A model generated the notes under the pieces. It worked only from the letters and a program-made list of their open reading frames with translations, was not told where the DNA came from and searched no databases. From Rhynchopus sp. YZ270_cl-10 (lineage: Eukaryota > Euglenozoa > Diplonemea > Diplonemida > Diplonemidae): a stretch of 64,000 bases of DNA. This document shows, in pieces, positions 1 to 10,530 of this stretch. Location: contig OZ037880.1 in the NCBI GenBank assembly GCA_964035575.1, forward strand, positions 62,001 to 126,000, read 5' to 3'. The position numbers and the translations under genes were made by a program. Numbering within the stretch: position 1 is the stretch's first letter; the number at the start of each line of letters is the position of its first letter.

Positions 1-420
1 GTACGACGGACAACTCGACGTGCACGACGCGCACAGCACACACTGGTAGAGTCCTTCAAGTCTGTGGTGTTTGTGTTGTGTAATGCAAAGGTTCTTTTTG
101 TGTCTCTGGTGCAGCATTCACCTCACAGCAACAGTAAGCAACGTTGCACCACCTGCAGTCCACCCACTGCGGAAGGTGGGTTACTCCTTGTGGACATACC
201 TGCTTCTGTTGTCCGGGTGCACCTTGTTCTTGAGGTACCAACGGTTGAGCGACCACTCACCGAACCCTCCCTTGTATGTCGAGAGCGCGACAACAGCCTT
301 CTCAGAGTTCCTTGTCGTGTACAGACGCTCCGCCTGATTCCGTGTGGCGTCCTTGACGACCTTCCTGTAGTGGTAAAGAGACGAGGAGAACCTCGATGCT
401 TTTATGTGGGCAGCAGACAT
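1..420 (-). CDS. SDH2C: Succinate dehydrogenase iron-sulfur subunit, C-terminal half (split SDH2-C); 3' end beyond window
   Basis: Complex II subunit of the mitochondrial inner membrane that passes electrons from the flavoprotein to ubiquinone. Exon 1 (200..420) encodes 73 residues without any cysteine, beginning MSAAHIKASRFSSSLYHYRK, which could serve as a mitochondrial leader. A 138-nt intron (62..199, GTATGT..CAG) splits an Arg codon. Exon 2 (1..61) then reads LYQCVLCASCTSSCPSY, the classic cysteine pattern of the C-terminal 4Fe-4S/3Fe-4S domain of SDHB, and runs off the window. The N-terminal plant-type 2Fe-2S domain is absent, and only 242 bp separate this start from the next gene. In euglenozoans SDHB is known to be split into SDH2-N and SDH2-C genes, so I read this as SDH2-C. 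The leader itself matches nothing I recognise. Confidence 0.85.
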
Positions 421-662
421 GTTTACTGTTCTGTTTTTTTTTTGCGTATTCGACGCCCTGAGAGATGGTGATGGGAGAGGACAAAGGTGAATGCACTACA
501 ACAAAATCAACAAAAGAAAGAAAGATGCGTCTCTCGTGCACATCTGTGGGGAAAGGTCTGACAAACAGAAGCTATTGGGTACGTTTTTGTTTTTTCGTTA
601 TTTTTGCGCGAAAGCATTTCCGCGAGAAAAAAGCGTTGAAACCCTCCACCCCCCCTTTCATC

Positions 663-1589
663 TTATGTGAAGAGTGGCGGAAGGGGAAGCTCTGCGTTGA
701 GGTTGACGTAGTTGGCTTCGATAGGGAGCATGAGAGACGTGCAGCATGCTGCCATGTCTGCTGACGTGACTTCAAAGAGCTTGTACCAGCCTGCAGGCAG
801 GTCTGGGTGTTTGCACTGCCGCAGCGCAAGATAGATGCAAGCACAGGAGATAACGTTCGCAGGGAACCTGCAGTGCAGCGTTGTCATGCAGCTGTCGTTC
901 AGAAACGCCACAGCCGCCTGCGGCACCGCCCCCTGGTCAAACCCCCACCCAATCACCTTGCAGTATGCAAGCATATGGCTGTACACAGGCTCCACCTGCA
1001 GCACAAAACCCAGCTCCTTCAAAACACGCTTCTCTGCGTTCAGAAGATACTCCCGCAGATCGAAATACCCTCCAGACGATGTGTCAAGCTGGCTGCCGCT
1101 CCCTTTTAACAGTGTGTAAAACGCGGAGATGACCTGTTGTATTGTTGTATTGGTGTATTGGTGTATTGTTGCCACAATAATCGAGAGGGGATATTTGATC
1201 AAAAAAAAATCGAAAACAAGGTAAAAACCCCAAGATTGTTTACAATAATTGAGAAAAGGGGTACTTTTTGTTGGTCATACCTTCCGCAAACGGACGTCGC
1301 AAGAGTCGAGCTTTGAGGCCATGTTGAGACAGGCAAATGCAGCGACGACGACGTCAATCTGGCGCAACGACACCACGTAGTACAGGCGCTGCAGGAAGAC
1401 CTGCCCCTTGCTGATGCACGACTGCGGGAAGCTCAGCGACATGCCGGCAGACCGTACCAGACCACACCCATATGCACGCAGGGCTGCCTCCTGTGCATAT
1501 GACACCCCGTCCACAGAAGAAGGTGTTTCCACAACACGTTTGCTCTCAACCATGTGGCAGAAATGCTCCGTTGCGGCACTCATTTTCAC
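663..1589 (-). CDS. CCNL: Cyclin L-type cyclin
   Basis: Regulatory partner of a CDK11-type kinase, in other eukaryotes linked to transcription and pre-mRNA splicing in the nucleus. Two exons, 1281..1589 and 663..1133, flank a 147-nt intron (GTATGA..CAG, phase 0). The protein is 259 aa. The N-terminal part follows the cyclin L pattern: TPSSVDG, a GCGLVRSAG segment, GQVFLQRLYY, then ACLNMASKLD. Splicing joins LRK to VISAFYTLL, matching the family's region before the second helix set, and AEKRVLKELGF and NDSCMTTLHCRF..CACIYLALR make up the rest of the two cyclin boxes. The start could be M1 (1589) or M3 (1583). No RS-rich tail is present, unlike animal cyclin L, so this is the short form. Confidence 0.85.
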
Positions 1590-1978
1590 ATATGCCGGGG
1601 ATACAATATAGACAGCCCACTCCTGCAGGTAAGGGATAATAGAGGGTATGGGAGAAGGGGGTGGTTGTGGTATTTGACCCCAAAAAATGTTTGAGCCTTA
1701 AAGAAAAGAGACCTCAAAAAGGAGTCCGCGTTTGCATTTAAACGTCGCGCAAAGGTACTATTTTGCTGATTTCTTCATTTTTGCCTGCTAGGCCTGACCT
1801 CCGCTGAGTCCACATTTTTATTCGATTAGAGTGGAGTGGAAATTGCTTTGCCAAAAAAAAAAACACAAAAATTCAGAAAACGGTGTTAATTAATATCCCC
1901 GCGAGCCGAATCCCGCCCCAAAACATTATTTAAACACCCTCCCCGCACAGCCCCATCTACCCACCATTTAACACCAGA
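1590..1978. other. Intergenic, no gene seen
   Basis: AT-rich spacer between the cyclin start and the 3' end of the RRM-like gene. I see no open exon, RNA gene or clear repeat; only short A and T runs. Confidence 0.6.
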
Positions 1979-2899
1979 TCAATACGGAGAAAACCTACTG
2001 CTTGGGAGGATGCTCTGCACACCGACGGCGCTGTGCCTTCCATGGGGTCGCATAGGTCTTATGATGGGGGTTCCAGAGACAACAGGACGAGGGGCGTGGG
2101 CGGTAGGAGGGAGAAGGGCACTTGCTGGCAATGTGGCACCTTTTATCACAGCGGCATCTTTGGTGGCAAGCGTGTCTGTGGTGCGGAGGGTGCTTTGGGG
2201 GAGCGACCCGCTGGGCGGGAGAGAGCTGCTGTGTGGGAGAGCGCTGCTCTGCGGGAGTGAGCTGCTCTGGCTCTGTGGGAGCCTGGGAGGGATGCGAATG
2301 TTTTTTATTTGTTCCTCACGTTGCGGGTCGTTTGTGCGGGTGGTCTCTTCAAGCTGGCGGGCGCGTAGATTAGAGATGACCTGGTCAGGCATGATGACCA
2401 CGTTGCCGGTCAGAATCCGCATTGCCAAAGGAACGCCGTTGACTTCGTGCGCAATCGGGAAGTTCGCTGCAGTTCTCGTGTCCTCTGCGGTGTCGTACCT
2501 GAGCAGCACGTCGCCCGAGGCGCACAGAATGGTTATGCTGTAGAGCGTGCCGAACAAGGAGAAGTAGTCATCCAGGTCCTGCAGCCCTATGCTCGAGTCG
2601 GGGTATTCTATCAGAAGGTTCTCGCAGTTGACCTTGTGCAGCTGGTGCTTCAGCTGCACCTTTCCTTGTAGAACCTCGTTTCTGCACTTTTCAGAGAACA
2701 TGCCCCCCTCCAGTGCCTCAGTGTGGCTCTTCATCGTGATGTTCGCGACAGTGCCATGCACAGTGCACGCCTCCACCACCCCAAAGCGCGAGCATTCTGC
2801 AATCACCGTCTCCGCCTGCACCCCCGGCGCCACACCCGCAAGCACCATCAAGGGGAGGTCCCCATACCCGTACTGCTCAGGCGTTCCATTATGTTCCAT
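1979..2899 (-). CDS. RNA-binding protein with two divergent RRM-like domains
   Basis: Single-exon gene, 306 aa, starting MEHNGTPEQYGYGDLP. Residues about 14-75 (LMVLAGVAPGV ... VVEACTVHGTVANITMKS) and about 92-160 (NLLIEYPDSS ... FGTLYSITILCASGDVLLRYD) both show the RRM layout of beta-1, helix and central beta strands, but the aromatic RNP1 residues are weak, so RNA binding is inferred from fold only. Residues about 165-200 form a charged linker. The C-terminal third is low-complexity and rich in Ser, Pro and Leu, with repeats of the type LPQSSxLP, ending near a basic RPMRPHGRH. The layout resembles hnRNP/PTB-like proteins. The exact family was not recognised. Confidence 0.6.
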   Translation of the reverse strand: MEHNGTPEQYGYGDLPLMVLAGVAPGVQAETVIAECSRFGVVEACTVHGTVANITMKSHTEALEGGMFSEKCRNEVLQGKVQLKHQLHKVNCENLLIEYPDSSIGLQDLDDYFSLFGTLYSITILCASGDVLLRYDTAEDTRTAANFPIAHEVNGVPLAMRILTGNVVIMPDQVISNLRARQLEETTRTNDPQREEQIKNIRIPPRLPQSQSSSLPQSSALPHSSSLPPSGSLPQSTLRTTDTLATKDAAVIKGATLPASALLPPTAHAPRPVVSGTPIIRPMRPHGRHSAVGVQSILPSSRFSPY

Positions 2900-3108
2900 T
2901 TTTTAGTGTCGCCTTGAGAAATAAATGTGACACAAAGCACTCTCGTGTCCAAGAATATTGCAGAAGAGCAAATTGAGGTGAAAATGTAAGGTTTTTTTTG
3001 TGCATAACACACCAGGAACATTGAAAAGAAGGGGGGCGTTTTTTGTGTACGAATTATGTGGGGTGAGGGCAGTTTAGAAAAGCAGGGAGGGGAGGGTGGG
3101 GAAGGCCC

Positions 3109-3875
3109 TCAGTACAGATTGGTCTTTTTGAGCAGGCGCATGAACTCATCTTCTGTGACGGCGTCGCGGCTTCCCTCTTTGACTTTCTTGTCTTTTGGGC
3201 GGTTTTTTGTGGCGAACGTTATCATTTCCATGAGTTCCTCGTCTGTCATCTGTGCGGGACGGGGGGTAGGAGAAGAAAGAAACGTTGACAAAGATAAGTT
3301 ATTTTGATTATAATCATTGGTATACAGCATCAGCTATGTGGCTGTGCACGGTGGGTAAAAAGAAAAGTTGCATGGGGATGTGAATCGAAAAAAAAATCTC
3401 GATTTCTTGTGAAAAGATGTGTGTTGTCAGAAATGTGTGCATGGAAGCATACCTGTTCACCTATTTCGCACGAGACAGACTTCAGGTCTTCGAAAGTGAT
3501 GACATCGCCCCTCACCTTTTCGTGTTTGTCAGTGTCGCAGAACATTTTGAACGCTTTGAGGGTTTCTTCCTTGCTGTCCTTTTCTCCCATCTTGCGCATC
3601 AGACACTCGTGGAACATATTGAAGTCAAGCTCGCCAGAGCCAGACTTGTCCACTGCTGCTATCAGCTTTTTCAGTTCCTCCTTTTTAGGCTCGAACCCCA
3701 GAGCACGCAGCGCGACTTTAATGTCCTTTGCCTTGATCTTCCCAGTCCCTTCCACATCAAAGAGGTCAAAGGCCTGCTTGATCTCCGCCTTTTGGTTGGA
3801 GGTGAGTTCGATTTTCACCTTCCAGTCCTGCTTCCCTGTTCTGTGCCCTTTTGGCGATGTTGCAGCGCCAGACAT
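3109..3875 (-). CDS. Centrin
   Basis: Calcium-binding EF-hand protein of basal bodies and flagellar bases. Two exons, 3453..3875 and 3109..3249, with a 203-nt intron (GTATGC..CAG, phase 0) join GEQ to [10 protein letters not shown], the hallmark centrin sequence before the last EF-hand. Total length is 187 aa, close to the usual 165-175. The N-terminus is basic ([13 protein letters not shown]), followed by four EF-hand positions. Loop 1 ([12 protein letters not shown]) is the most complete. Loop 2 ([12 protein letters not shown]) has Met where Glu is expected. Loops 3 and 4 are degenerate, and loop 4 carries a Lys-rich insertion. The start [10 protein letters not shown] at 3875 is chosen over an upstream in-frame ATG because centrin homology begins just after it. 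Confidence 0.9.
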
Positions 3876-4507
3876 TGTGTAAATAAAAATGTGTAACAAA
3901 TCTGCGTACAGTACTCTAAAGTTGGCATCAAAAAAAAAAAGCATCGTTTTTGACCAATAGTCTGCTGAAACGCGCTAAACGTAAATAAAAATATATTTTG
4001 GGAAGGGAAGAGGGCATGTGTCATGAAGCTTCTTAAACGAGAAAACAATGAATGGGACAGTAATAAACGCGTGGCAGGAAGGGTGCAAAAGAACAGACGC
4101 AATGCCACAAAAAAATCAGGGAAAAAAAGCGATGCTATTTGCAGACACCGCAACAAAATACGGACACAATAGGTGTGGCTGGTGGCGGGGCTTGAATGGC
4201 ACAAAATCGCACTTTTCCGCACTTTTAGGTTATCACCGAACACTCCACGTGAGAATCAGTGTGGAAAACAGTGCCGAAAGTGCAAAAAAAAGGGGAAAAA
4301 ATGAGAGAACAATAGTGAATAAAAAAATGAGAACGTCGCGAAAATAATATTCGCACTTTTCCGCCTGCACTTGTCTTTCAGCCACAGCTCGCACCCTTAC
4401 CCACAAAAGCCAGCCACACCAAGGAATCCTGCTGTGATAAGCAGAATAAATTACTTCTTCTGGTAAGAATCCGCACACTCGAGTTAATAAAAATAGGAGA
4501 ACTACAC

Positions 4508-4548
4508 TTGAAAGATGAACATGCCTCTCAATGTGCACACACTCACGC
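4508..4548 (+). repeat. Family A hairpin repeat, diverged
   Basis: AAGATGAACATGCCTCTC followed by a GCAC-type return arm; it belongs to the short hairpin family described at 34451. Confidence 0.5.
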
Positions 4549-4880
4549 ACAAACGTGGATTTGATAACATGCACGCACCTCAAGGCGGATAGCAGGCACG
4601 TGCAGTGAACACGTGCAATAAAAGGTGGAAGTGAATATTGGCAGCAACACTACGCTGCACAAATCAAAAGAAGAGTTGTAAGATGAACGTAAGCACCGTG
4701 TACTACGTCATCCACAAAAAAAACTTGAAAGATCAACGCAACACAGTGACACACACAGACGTCTTTCAAAGAAATGTATTGCCGCATGCGTAAAAATGTG
4801 GTCCACACATGTTGGGACTTCTGAGCATGTTCTGGATAATTTGTGCGATCCAACATTTTTTACATTTACGGTCTTTTTTT

Positions 4881-4904
4881 AGAGTAAGAGAGAGAGAGAG
4901 AGAG
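4881..4904. repeat. (AG)n microsatellite
   Basis: Pure AG/GA dinucleotide run of about 24 bp in the spacer downstream of the MFS gene. Confidence 0.9.
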
Positions 4905-5139
4905 GGTGCCCGTGTATCTGTGTACAGGATACAACAGGCCTTTATTTTTGGTACAATATATGTTTATTTTCAAGTGTCCAGCATCTGTGGTAATGGACTC
5001 GGGCCCACTTGAGAAGTTCGAACGTGAACCCTTCAGTTTTTGGTTAAGTCTTTCCTTTAAAAAAAAAACAGCTTCGTTTCGTTCTTCTGAGATCTTCGAT
5101 GAATTCGACAGCAATAAAATGACACATTAATTCGACTAT

Positions 5140-6674
5140 TCACTGCACCCCTTTTGCTTCGTTCAGAGGCAGGGTCGGATGGCTGAGACGGAAGGTCATC
5201 AGAAACGCCACTGCTGAGATGCCTGCAGATATCGCATACGGGAGTCCTGTGTTTTTCGATGTGTGTTTATTAACTTCGGTTAAAATTATGGGGCATTTAC
5301 TGTATTGTCCACTGATAGGTATGTCTTAAGTAGACTTTGGTGAAAACGAGCCAGAGAGAGGGGACAGCCGTCATCTCCCCCTCTCCGCTTCGTGTGCTCC
5401 CAATGAGACATACCTGGGAAGCGACTGCCCCTGCCACAGACGGTGAAGAGAATGCCCATCATAAAGGGCCCCACCCCCTCTGCGAGTGCTCTGAAGGCTG
5501 CGACTGCGCCCTGCACTTCGCCCTGTAGGTTTGTGAGGTGAGGTTGTGTGTGCAGGGGTCGTAAACATACCTGGGTACCACGCATCTCAGCCGCAGTCGA
5601 TGCCAAAGAGATGAGTGCCGGGTTGAACAGCGCTGACATCAGAGACATCATGCACACCACATCCAACATCCACCTGCTCTGCGCAACGGAGAGCAGCACA
5701 AGCTTCACCGTCCACCCCACCAGACCAACTTGCAGCAACGTTTTGTCCTTAAAGCCTGCCCGCAAACAGACACGCACAATGAAGAACTCAGCAATCATAT
5801 GATACATCCCGACAAGCGAGAGAAACCTTCCCCGCTCCACCACGGTGAAGTTCAGCTCCCGTGTCAGGTAGAGCATGACGGAGCTGACGAGGCCCCAATA
5901 GCTGATGTAGTACAGCAGCGCGATGGTGAGCAGGCGCTTCATGTACGGGTCCCTCACGACATTCTGGACAACAAGCAGCGGGTTCGACGCTGCACTCTTG
6001 AGGCCGGATGCGGTCGAAACGTTGTCCTTCTCTCGGGTCTCGGGCAGCACGCACAACGAGTAGACGACTGCCACCAGACCCAACACGAGAGTCAGCTCAA
6101 ACACCGCCATATCACCTCTGTGCGCTGACACATACGACCCCAGATAGGGCCCTATGGAGAGGGCAAGCCCGAAGAGACCCGTCACAACGCCGAATGCGTT
6201 GGTCCGTTCCGCTCCAGGAGGTATGCAGTCTGCGACGTACGCGAAGACGACGACAAGCGTTCCCTTTGCCATGCCGCTAAGTGCAGAGAGGACTTGGAAG
6301 ACGGCCATGCTGTATCCCATCACGAGGGCAGCCATCGGCACGACGGCGCCTGCGGCAGCAACGGCGAGCGGGATGCGACGCCCGATAGAGTCGCTGACGG
6401 TGCCGAAGATGGGGCAAAAGAAGAAGGACAGCACACCCTGCACAGCGAAGGTCGCGCATTCCACGGCATAGCTGTTGTGGCCGAACGCGGCCGCCTGCAT
6501 ACCGGGTATGACTGCGCGCGGCACCGTAAAACTTAAGAACTCTGCCAAACACATCGGCACACAGGCATAGAACACACTCATCCGCCCGCAGCACAGCTTG
6601 CGCGACATAGACTTCTGCGGCACGGGCACCTCACTGCCGGGCGCATCGCACTCTGCACAGCTTACGCCTTCCAT
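5140..6674 (-). CDS. Major facilitator superfamily transporter, MFSD14/HIAT1-like
   Basis: Multi-pass membrane transporter of unknown substrate, 439 aa. Exons are 5571..6674, 5414..5522 and 5140..5246. Intron 1 is only 48 nt (5523..5570), a multiple of three without in-frame stops, so it looks like coding sequence. Removing it restores MRGTQ-GEVQGAVAAFRAL, the family's helix 10-11 region. Intron 2 (5247..5413) joins FPG to LPYAISAGISAVAFL, the last helix. The loop between helices 2 and 3 has the MFS signature form GTVSDSIGRR. About 12 hydrophobic segments are present. The N-terminus has a cytosolic Cys-rich stretch before the first helix. Relatives include tetracycline-resistance-type MFS proteins and HIAT1. 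Confidence 0.85.
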
Positions 6675-7288
6675 GATGCACTACTACTCAACGCATGTCT
6701 GCAGTGCACCCCACCCACCTGAAGGGAAAGGGAAAGGTTCTAGTGTGTGCAGAGTGAAGGTGTGCCCCTATGCACACCAAGGAGAGTGGAGTGAAAGCAT
6801 AGGGAAACTTTGGGTGATGGAAATGTCGAAGAAATTTTGGAAGGGAAAAGGGGGGAAGAGGGGGGTGGTGTCGTTTGTGGAGAAAATATCTCAAAATACA
6901 AAGCTCGATAAAGAGGGAAAAATTGAGTTGTTCGGGTTGACGTGACACGATTGTTTCACAGGGTGCACACAAAAAAAGAAACAAAAAATAGGATCAATAT
7001 TTCCCTCAACGTTGGTAAAAGGTTACGACTCTCAACATATTTCGACGCTGGTTTGCTGTGCTAAGAAACAGTTTGATTTTTTTTTTTTGCGGGGGGGACC
7101 TTTAAGGGGGTTCACTTTAGGGGAATATGGTTGAGCAAAAACCATTGAACAATTGCTTTATTATCACATCAAAAGGGTGAGCACCTCACGTGCATAGCAG
7201 CAGTTGCCATGATCACGCAAGGTTACACCTATGAGGCATGAAGCGGCATGGGATTTGTATTTTTCGGACATGACGTTTGACATGATTC
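6675..7288. other. Intergenic, no gene seen
   Basis: Spacer of about 610 bp between the MFS start and the sulfatase stop. Purine-rich in its first half, with a T-run and G-run near 7078..7096. I see no exon, RNA gene or clear repeat. Confidence 0.55.
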
Positions 7289-8779
7289 TCACAACTTACA
7301 GCGGGGTGCAATGAAGCCCTTGTGTGTGTCGATGGCTTCCTTCAGGCTTACGCAGGAGGTGTTCGAAAAGTTTGGCGGGAGTGTCGTTTGGAAGACGCCT
7401 GTTCGCAGTGCTGCAATCCTGGCTTTCATCTGTGCGAAGACTGTGGGCTGTGCTGCTGAGAGCTCTGTGTACTCGTTCGGGTCGTCAATGATGTTGAAGA
7501 GACACCCCTCTGCACAGCCGGGGCCTACCTGGTGTGCACAGTCTGTGGACGCGTTAGGGTACTGCGGCGACATCCAGATGCCCATGTTCGCGTTGCCCAG
7601 AATGTACTTCCAAGGCCCAACAATGAGCCCCTCACCCACATCCCTTGGTGTGAGAATAGACGTGTCGTCGACACCAACAGTGAGCGGGATCTCGGTACGC
7701 GGAGACGTGAGGTTCTGCCCAGACAGCATCGGCCATAGGTTCAAGCTGTCAGTGTCGGGCACCCCGTCCTGGTGGTCCGTAGGGTCTACACCGCTGAGAT
7801 GTGCAAACGTTGCGTACCAGTCAGCAATAGAAGCATAGCCGTCGAGCTGCGTGCCGTACATCTGCTTAGGGAGGACGCCGCCGGACACAAAGGCGCCGAC
7901 ACGCACACCACCTTCGTAGTCTGTGTGCTTCGACCCGCGCAGGGGGTAGTTGTTGCTGAAGCAGCTTGCGACTGTGGAGGGCCCGCCGTTGTCCGATGTG
8001 TAGACGACCAGCGTGTTGTCCCACATCCCCGCCTCCTTCAAGGCTGCGGTCAGGTTCCCGATGCTTTCGTCCATGGACTGCACCATGCCCTGGTAGGTGC
8101 GTCTGTCTTGGAAGTCGATTGTGCTGTTTTCGTACTGTGCGGGGACTTGGTACGGTGCGTGGCAGTCTTGGAAGGCAGCGTAGAGGAAGAGCGGCTGTGC
8201 CTGGTCGTGCTGCTGCACCACCTGCACCATGCGGTCTGTGTACAGGTACCCGCTGTACGTCCCGTTCTGTCCGTACGCAGGCTCCAGTTGGCTCCACAGG
8301 TCGACACCTCCTGACTCCTCCTGCGTGTAGTGGTCTTCTGCACCACCCAGGTAGCCCAGAGAGGTATTGAAGCCACGCTTCACGGGTACGTTCTCAAGGA
8401 AGGTGCCACCCAGATGCCACTTACCGACGTGGTGTGTTGCGTACCCGGCTGCCTGCAACTTCTTCGGGATCATTGTCATACGCAGGTCGACACCGCCACC
8501 CAACGCCTCTGGGGACGGCAGCAGTTGGTTCACGTGCAGGGGGAGCCGACCTGTCATCAGCGACGACCGCGTGGGCGAGCAGTACTTGAAGACATAGTGT
8601 CGTGTGAGACGCACACCCTCCTCCGTCGCCAGGCGGTCCATGTTCGGGGTATGCGCCTCGGGGTTGCCTGCCGTGAACCCCACGCTGTAGTGTCCCACGT
8701 CGTCGCCGACAATGACCACAATATGCGGAAGGGCCCCGTGTGTGAGCACGGCAGCAGACAGCAGCAAAAGGGAAGCCAT
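7289..8779 (-). CDS. Secreted arylsulfatase (ARSB-like)
   Basis: Hydrolyses sulfate esters, probably outside the cell or in the endomembrane system. 496 aa, one exon. The start at 8779 begins MASLLLLSAAVLTHGALP, a clear signal peptide. A longer frame upstream lacks homology and a CAG acceptor-like site lies between the two. Active-site features seen are the metal-binding GDDVG, the formylglycine motif CSPTRSSLMTGR, GKWHLGG, HAPYQVP and TSDNGG, all in the order typical of sulfatases. Several N-glycosylation sequons (NGT, NST, NLT) are present. Its signal-peptide region and 5' flank are duplicated near 10.9 kb. Substrate not predictable. Confidence 0.9.
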   Translation of the reverse strand: MASLLLLSAAVLTHGALPHIVVIVGDDVGHYSVGFTAGNPEAHTPNMDRLATEEGVRLTRHYVFKYCSPTRSSLMTGRLPLHVNQLLPSPEALGGGVDLRMTMIPKKLQAAGYATHHVGKWHLGGTFLENVPVKRGFNTSLGYLGGAEDHYTQEESGGVDLWSQLEPAYGQNGTYSGYLYTDRMVQVVQQHDQAQPLFLYAAFQDCHAPYQVPAQYENSTIDFQDRRTYQGMVQSMDESIGNLTAALKEAGMWDNTLVVYTSDNGGPSTVASCFSNNYPLRGSKHTDYEGGVRVGAFVSGGVLPKQMYGTQLDGYASIADWYATFAHLSGVDPTDHQDGVPDTDSLNLWPMLSGQNLTSPRTEIPLTVGVDDTSILTPRDVGEGLIVGPWKYILGNANMGIWMSPQYPNASTDCAHQVGPGCAEGCLFNIIDDPNEYTELSAAQPTVFAQMKARIAALRTGVFQTTLPPNFSNTSCVSLKEAIDTHKGFIAPRCKL

Positions 8780-9603
8780 CGTGAGTGTTGTCGGACCCCG
8801 TCTACTGTGGTGTGGTGTAGGGGATGTTGGTGTGCACAAAACGTCCACATGGCAGAGAGAGGTTGTGAGGTGAAAACAAGTAATTGTTATCGGGGAAAAA
8901 ATGGGATGTGCTGCGGATATGGGGGTTCCGGACAGACACGTCGGGGGAAGGGGTAGTATGGGTGGTCTGGTAAGTGTCTGTACCGTATCGTGAACAGGGG
9001 CGGTTCTCAACCGCTTGTGACCAGCAGAAAAAGTTTACTTGAAATACAAAGCCCTCTCGTGACGGAAAGAACGAAAAGAAAAAAAGAAAGAACGTTGCGT
9101 TTTGTATCTGATTTAAAAAGGATCAGCTCCACCAATAAGACGAAGAAGCTCAACCACCGACTGGTAGTTTTCCAAATGGGGCTTGAAAAGTTTGTTTAAA
9201 CTTTGTTTGTTTTTGTATTTGTTTTTGCTACACGAAAATAGAGAATACTTCGAAATATGCATTTCTTTCGTGCACACACATCCAGAATCGTGTAAACACC
9301 ACTGACTAGTGCGCACAAATGGGGTTGGGGAGAAGGGTATTAGTAAGCACCGGGACAATGCGGAATGCGGAATGGACCGAAGACCACTTCGTTTCATGTG
9401 CAAACACTTGAATGAGAACAGAAATGTGGGGAGAGAGAAGTCTCGCCCGCACGTACGTCTTTACGTTGCTAGCATTAGTTAAAATGTTTTTGGCTTCCTA
9501 GGGAAAAGAGGACAAAGAGGAAATATGGGGAAATAGGGAAAGACCACCGACTGGCGGTTCACTTCGATAAAAATAAAAAACAACCAGGGTTCATCATGGA
9601 TCA
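8780..9603. other. Spacer upstream of the sulfatase
   Basis: About 820 bp. Bases 8738..8873 share roughly 90 percent identity with 10883..11017. The match ends exactly where the sequence CAAGTAATTG starts at 8874, which is also the end sequence of the element at 29.5 kb. A short family C repeat lies at 9034..9063. No gene seen. Confidence 0.6.
9034..9063 (+). repeat. Family C SINE-like repeat, 5' fragment
   Basis: ACTTGAAATACAAAGC followed by CCTCTCGTGAC; the rest of the element seen at 30455 is missing. Confidence 0.65.
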
Positions 9604-10530
9604 CTACTTGTTCAAGCTCATGAGCTCGTCGTTGTTTCTCTTGCTCTTGGACAAACAGAGGGCACCGCACACAACGGCAGCAACCACGACAAGACAACCC
9701 ACGGCGATGCCGGCAATGGCATACACACTGAGGGAGTTGCTGCCGCTGTCCGACGTCGCGAACCAGGAGAAGGAGGAACCCGGCTGGCCGGTGATGAGGA
9801 GGATCTTGCCCTTCTCGCACTGCGAGACGAACGTAACTGTGCCTTGTGCTGCGGAGCCGGCTGTGTAGACTACGTTCGACGAGATGGCGTCCGCTTCCCC
9901 TGCGGTGACCGTGAAGTGCACCGCCTCACTCGCACCGCAGTGCATCACACCCATGTAGAAGTCCGTCAGCTTGCTCCCCATTGTCACAGAGCCGTTCGAG
10001 CCTGCAGACACTGGCTTGAGCGGTGAGACAGCGTTGTCAATTGCAGCCTCCGACAACTCAAGGTTGACGCCGGCAGGGCCAGACTTTGGCACGTAGCGTG
10101 TGAAGACACGCATGCTGTACGAGAACACTGGGTTCGGATCCGTCCATACCGGCGCACTCACCAAGAAGTACATGTCCGCAGCAGGCGCGTACTCAGAGCC
10201 AATCGCAACAGTGAGGACCGTGTCGTTCGTCGGGTCCACCGTCATCAACTGCCCCATCTTATCATCCGTGAACAGCGTCAGGTTGAACGGAAGGATCTTA
10301 TCTACTCCAGCGGGTGCGGTCAGGTTCAGCACCACACGCTGCAGGTACGTCGTCTGCGTGTCCGCAATACCCGACACCAGCGACACCAGGCCCGCATCCA
10401 CATTGATGGTCGTGTTCGAGGCGTTGATGTTAAAGCCAGTTGTCACCTCGGAGAGCACGTCTACCCCCGGGGGCAGTGGCGCTGTGCTGGCAGCAGACTG
10501 TGTTGCGAGCAGGGCCAAGAGGAATGCCAT
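9604..10530 (-). CDS. Type I membrane glycoprotein, unknown family
   Basis: 308 aa, one exon. The start at 10530 gives MAFLLALLATQSAAS, a signal peptide. The ectodomain (about 20-265) is Thr/Ser/Val-rich with many N-glycosylation sequons and only two cysteines (MHCGAS and SQCEKG), suggesting a single beta-sandwich-like domain. One transmembrane helix (about 269-292, YAIAGIAVGCLVVVAAVV) is followed by a short basic tail, SKSKRNNDELMSLNK. The frame is open upstream to 10989, but that part is a duplicated piece of the sulfatase leader and is unlikely to be translated here. I do not recognise a family. It sits directly upstream of the sulfatase on the same strand. Confidence 0.7.
   Translation of the reverse strand: MAFLLALLATQSAASTAPLPPGVDVLSEVTTGFNINASNTTINVDAGLVSLVSGIADTQTTYLQRVVLNLTAPAGVDKILPFNLTLFTDDKMGQLMTVDPTNDTVLTVAIGSEYAPAADMYFLVSAPVWTDPNPVFSYSMRVFTRYVPKSGPAGVNLELSEAAIDNAVSPLKPVSAGSNGSVTMGSKLTDFYMGVMHCGASEAVHFTVTAGEADAISSNVVYTAGSAAQGTVTFVSQCEKGKILLITGQPGSSFSWFATSDSGSNSLSVYAIAGIAVGCLVVVAAVVCGALCLSKSKRNNDELMSLNK

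Larger units (their letters stand above)
3876..5139. other. Intergenic spacer with two hairpin repeats, no gene
   Basis: About 1.26 kb between centrin and the MFS gene. It holds two diverged family A hairpin repeats (about 4508..4548 and 4676..4715) and an (AG)n run at 4881..4904. No frame shows a recognisable protein. Confidence 0.6.

Noticed and set aside
4048-4347. Plus-strand 99-codon frame in the spacer left of the MFS gene
   Set aside because: Lys/Asn-rich with no domain or splice context; typical of AT-rich spacer.
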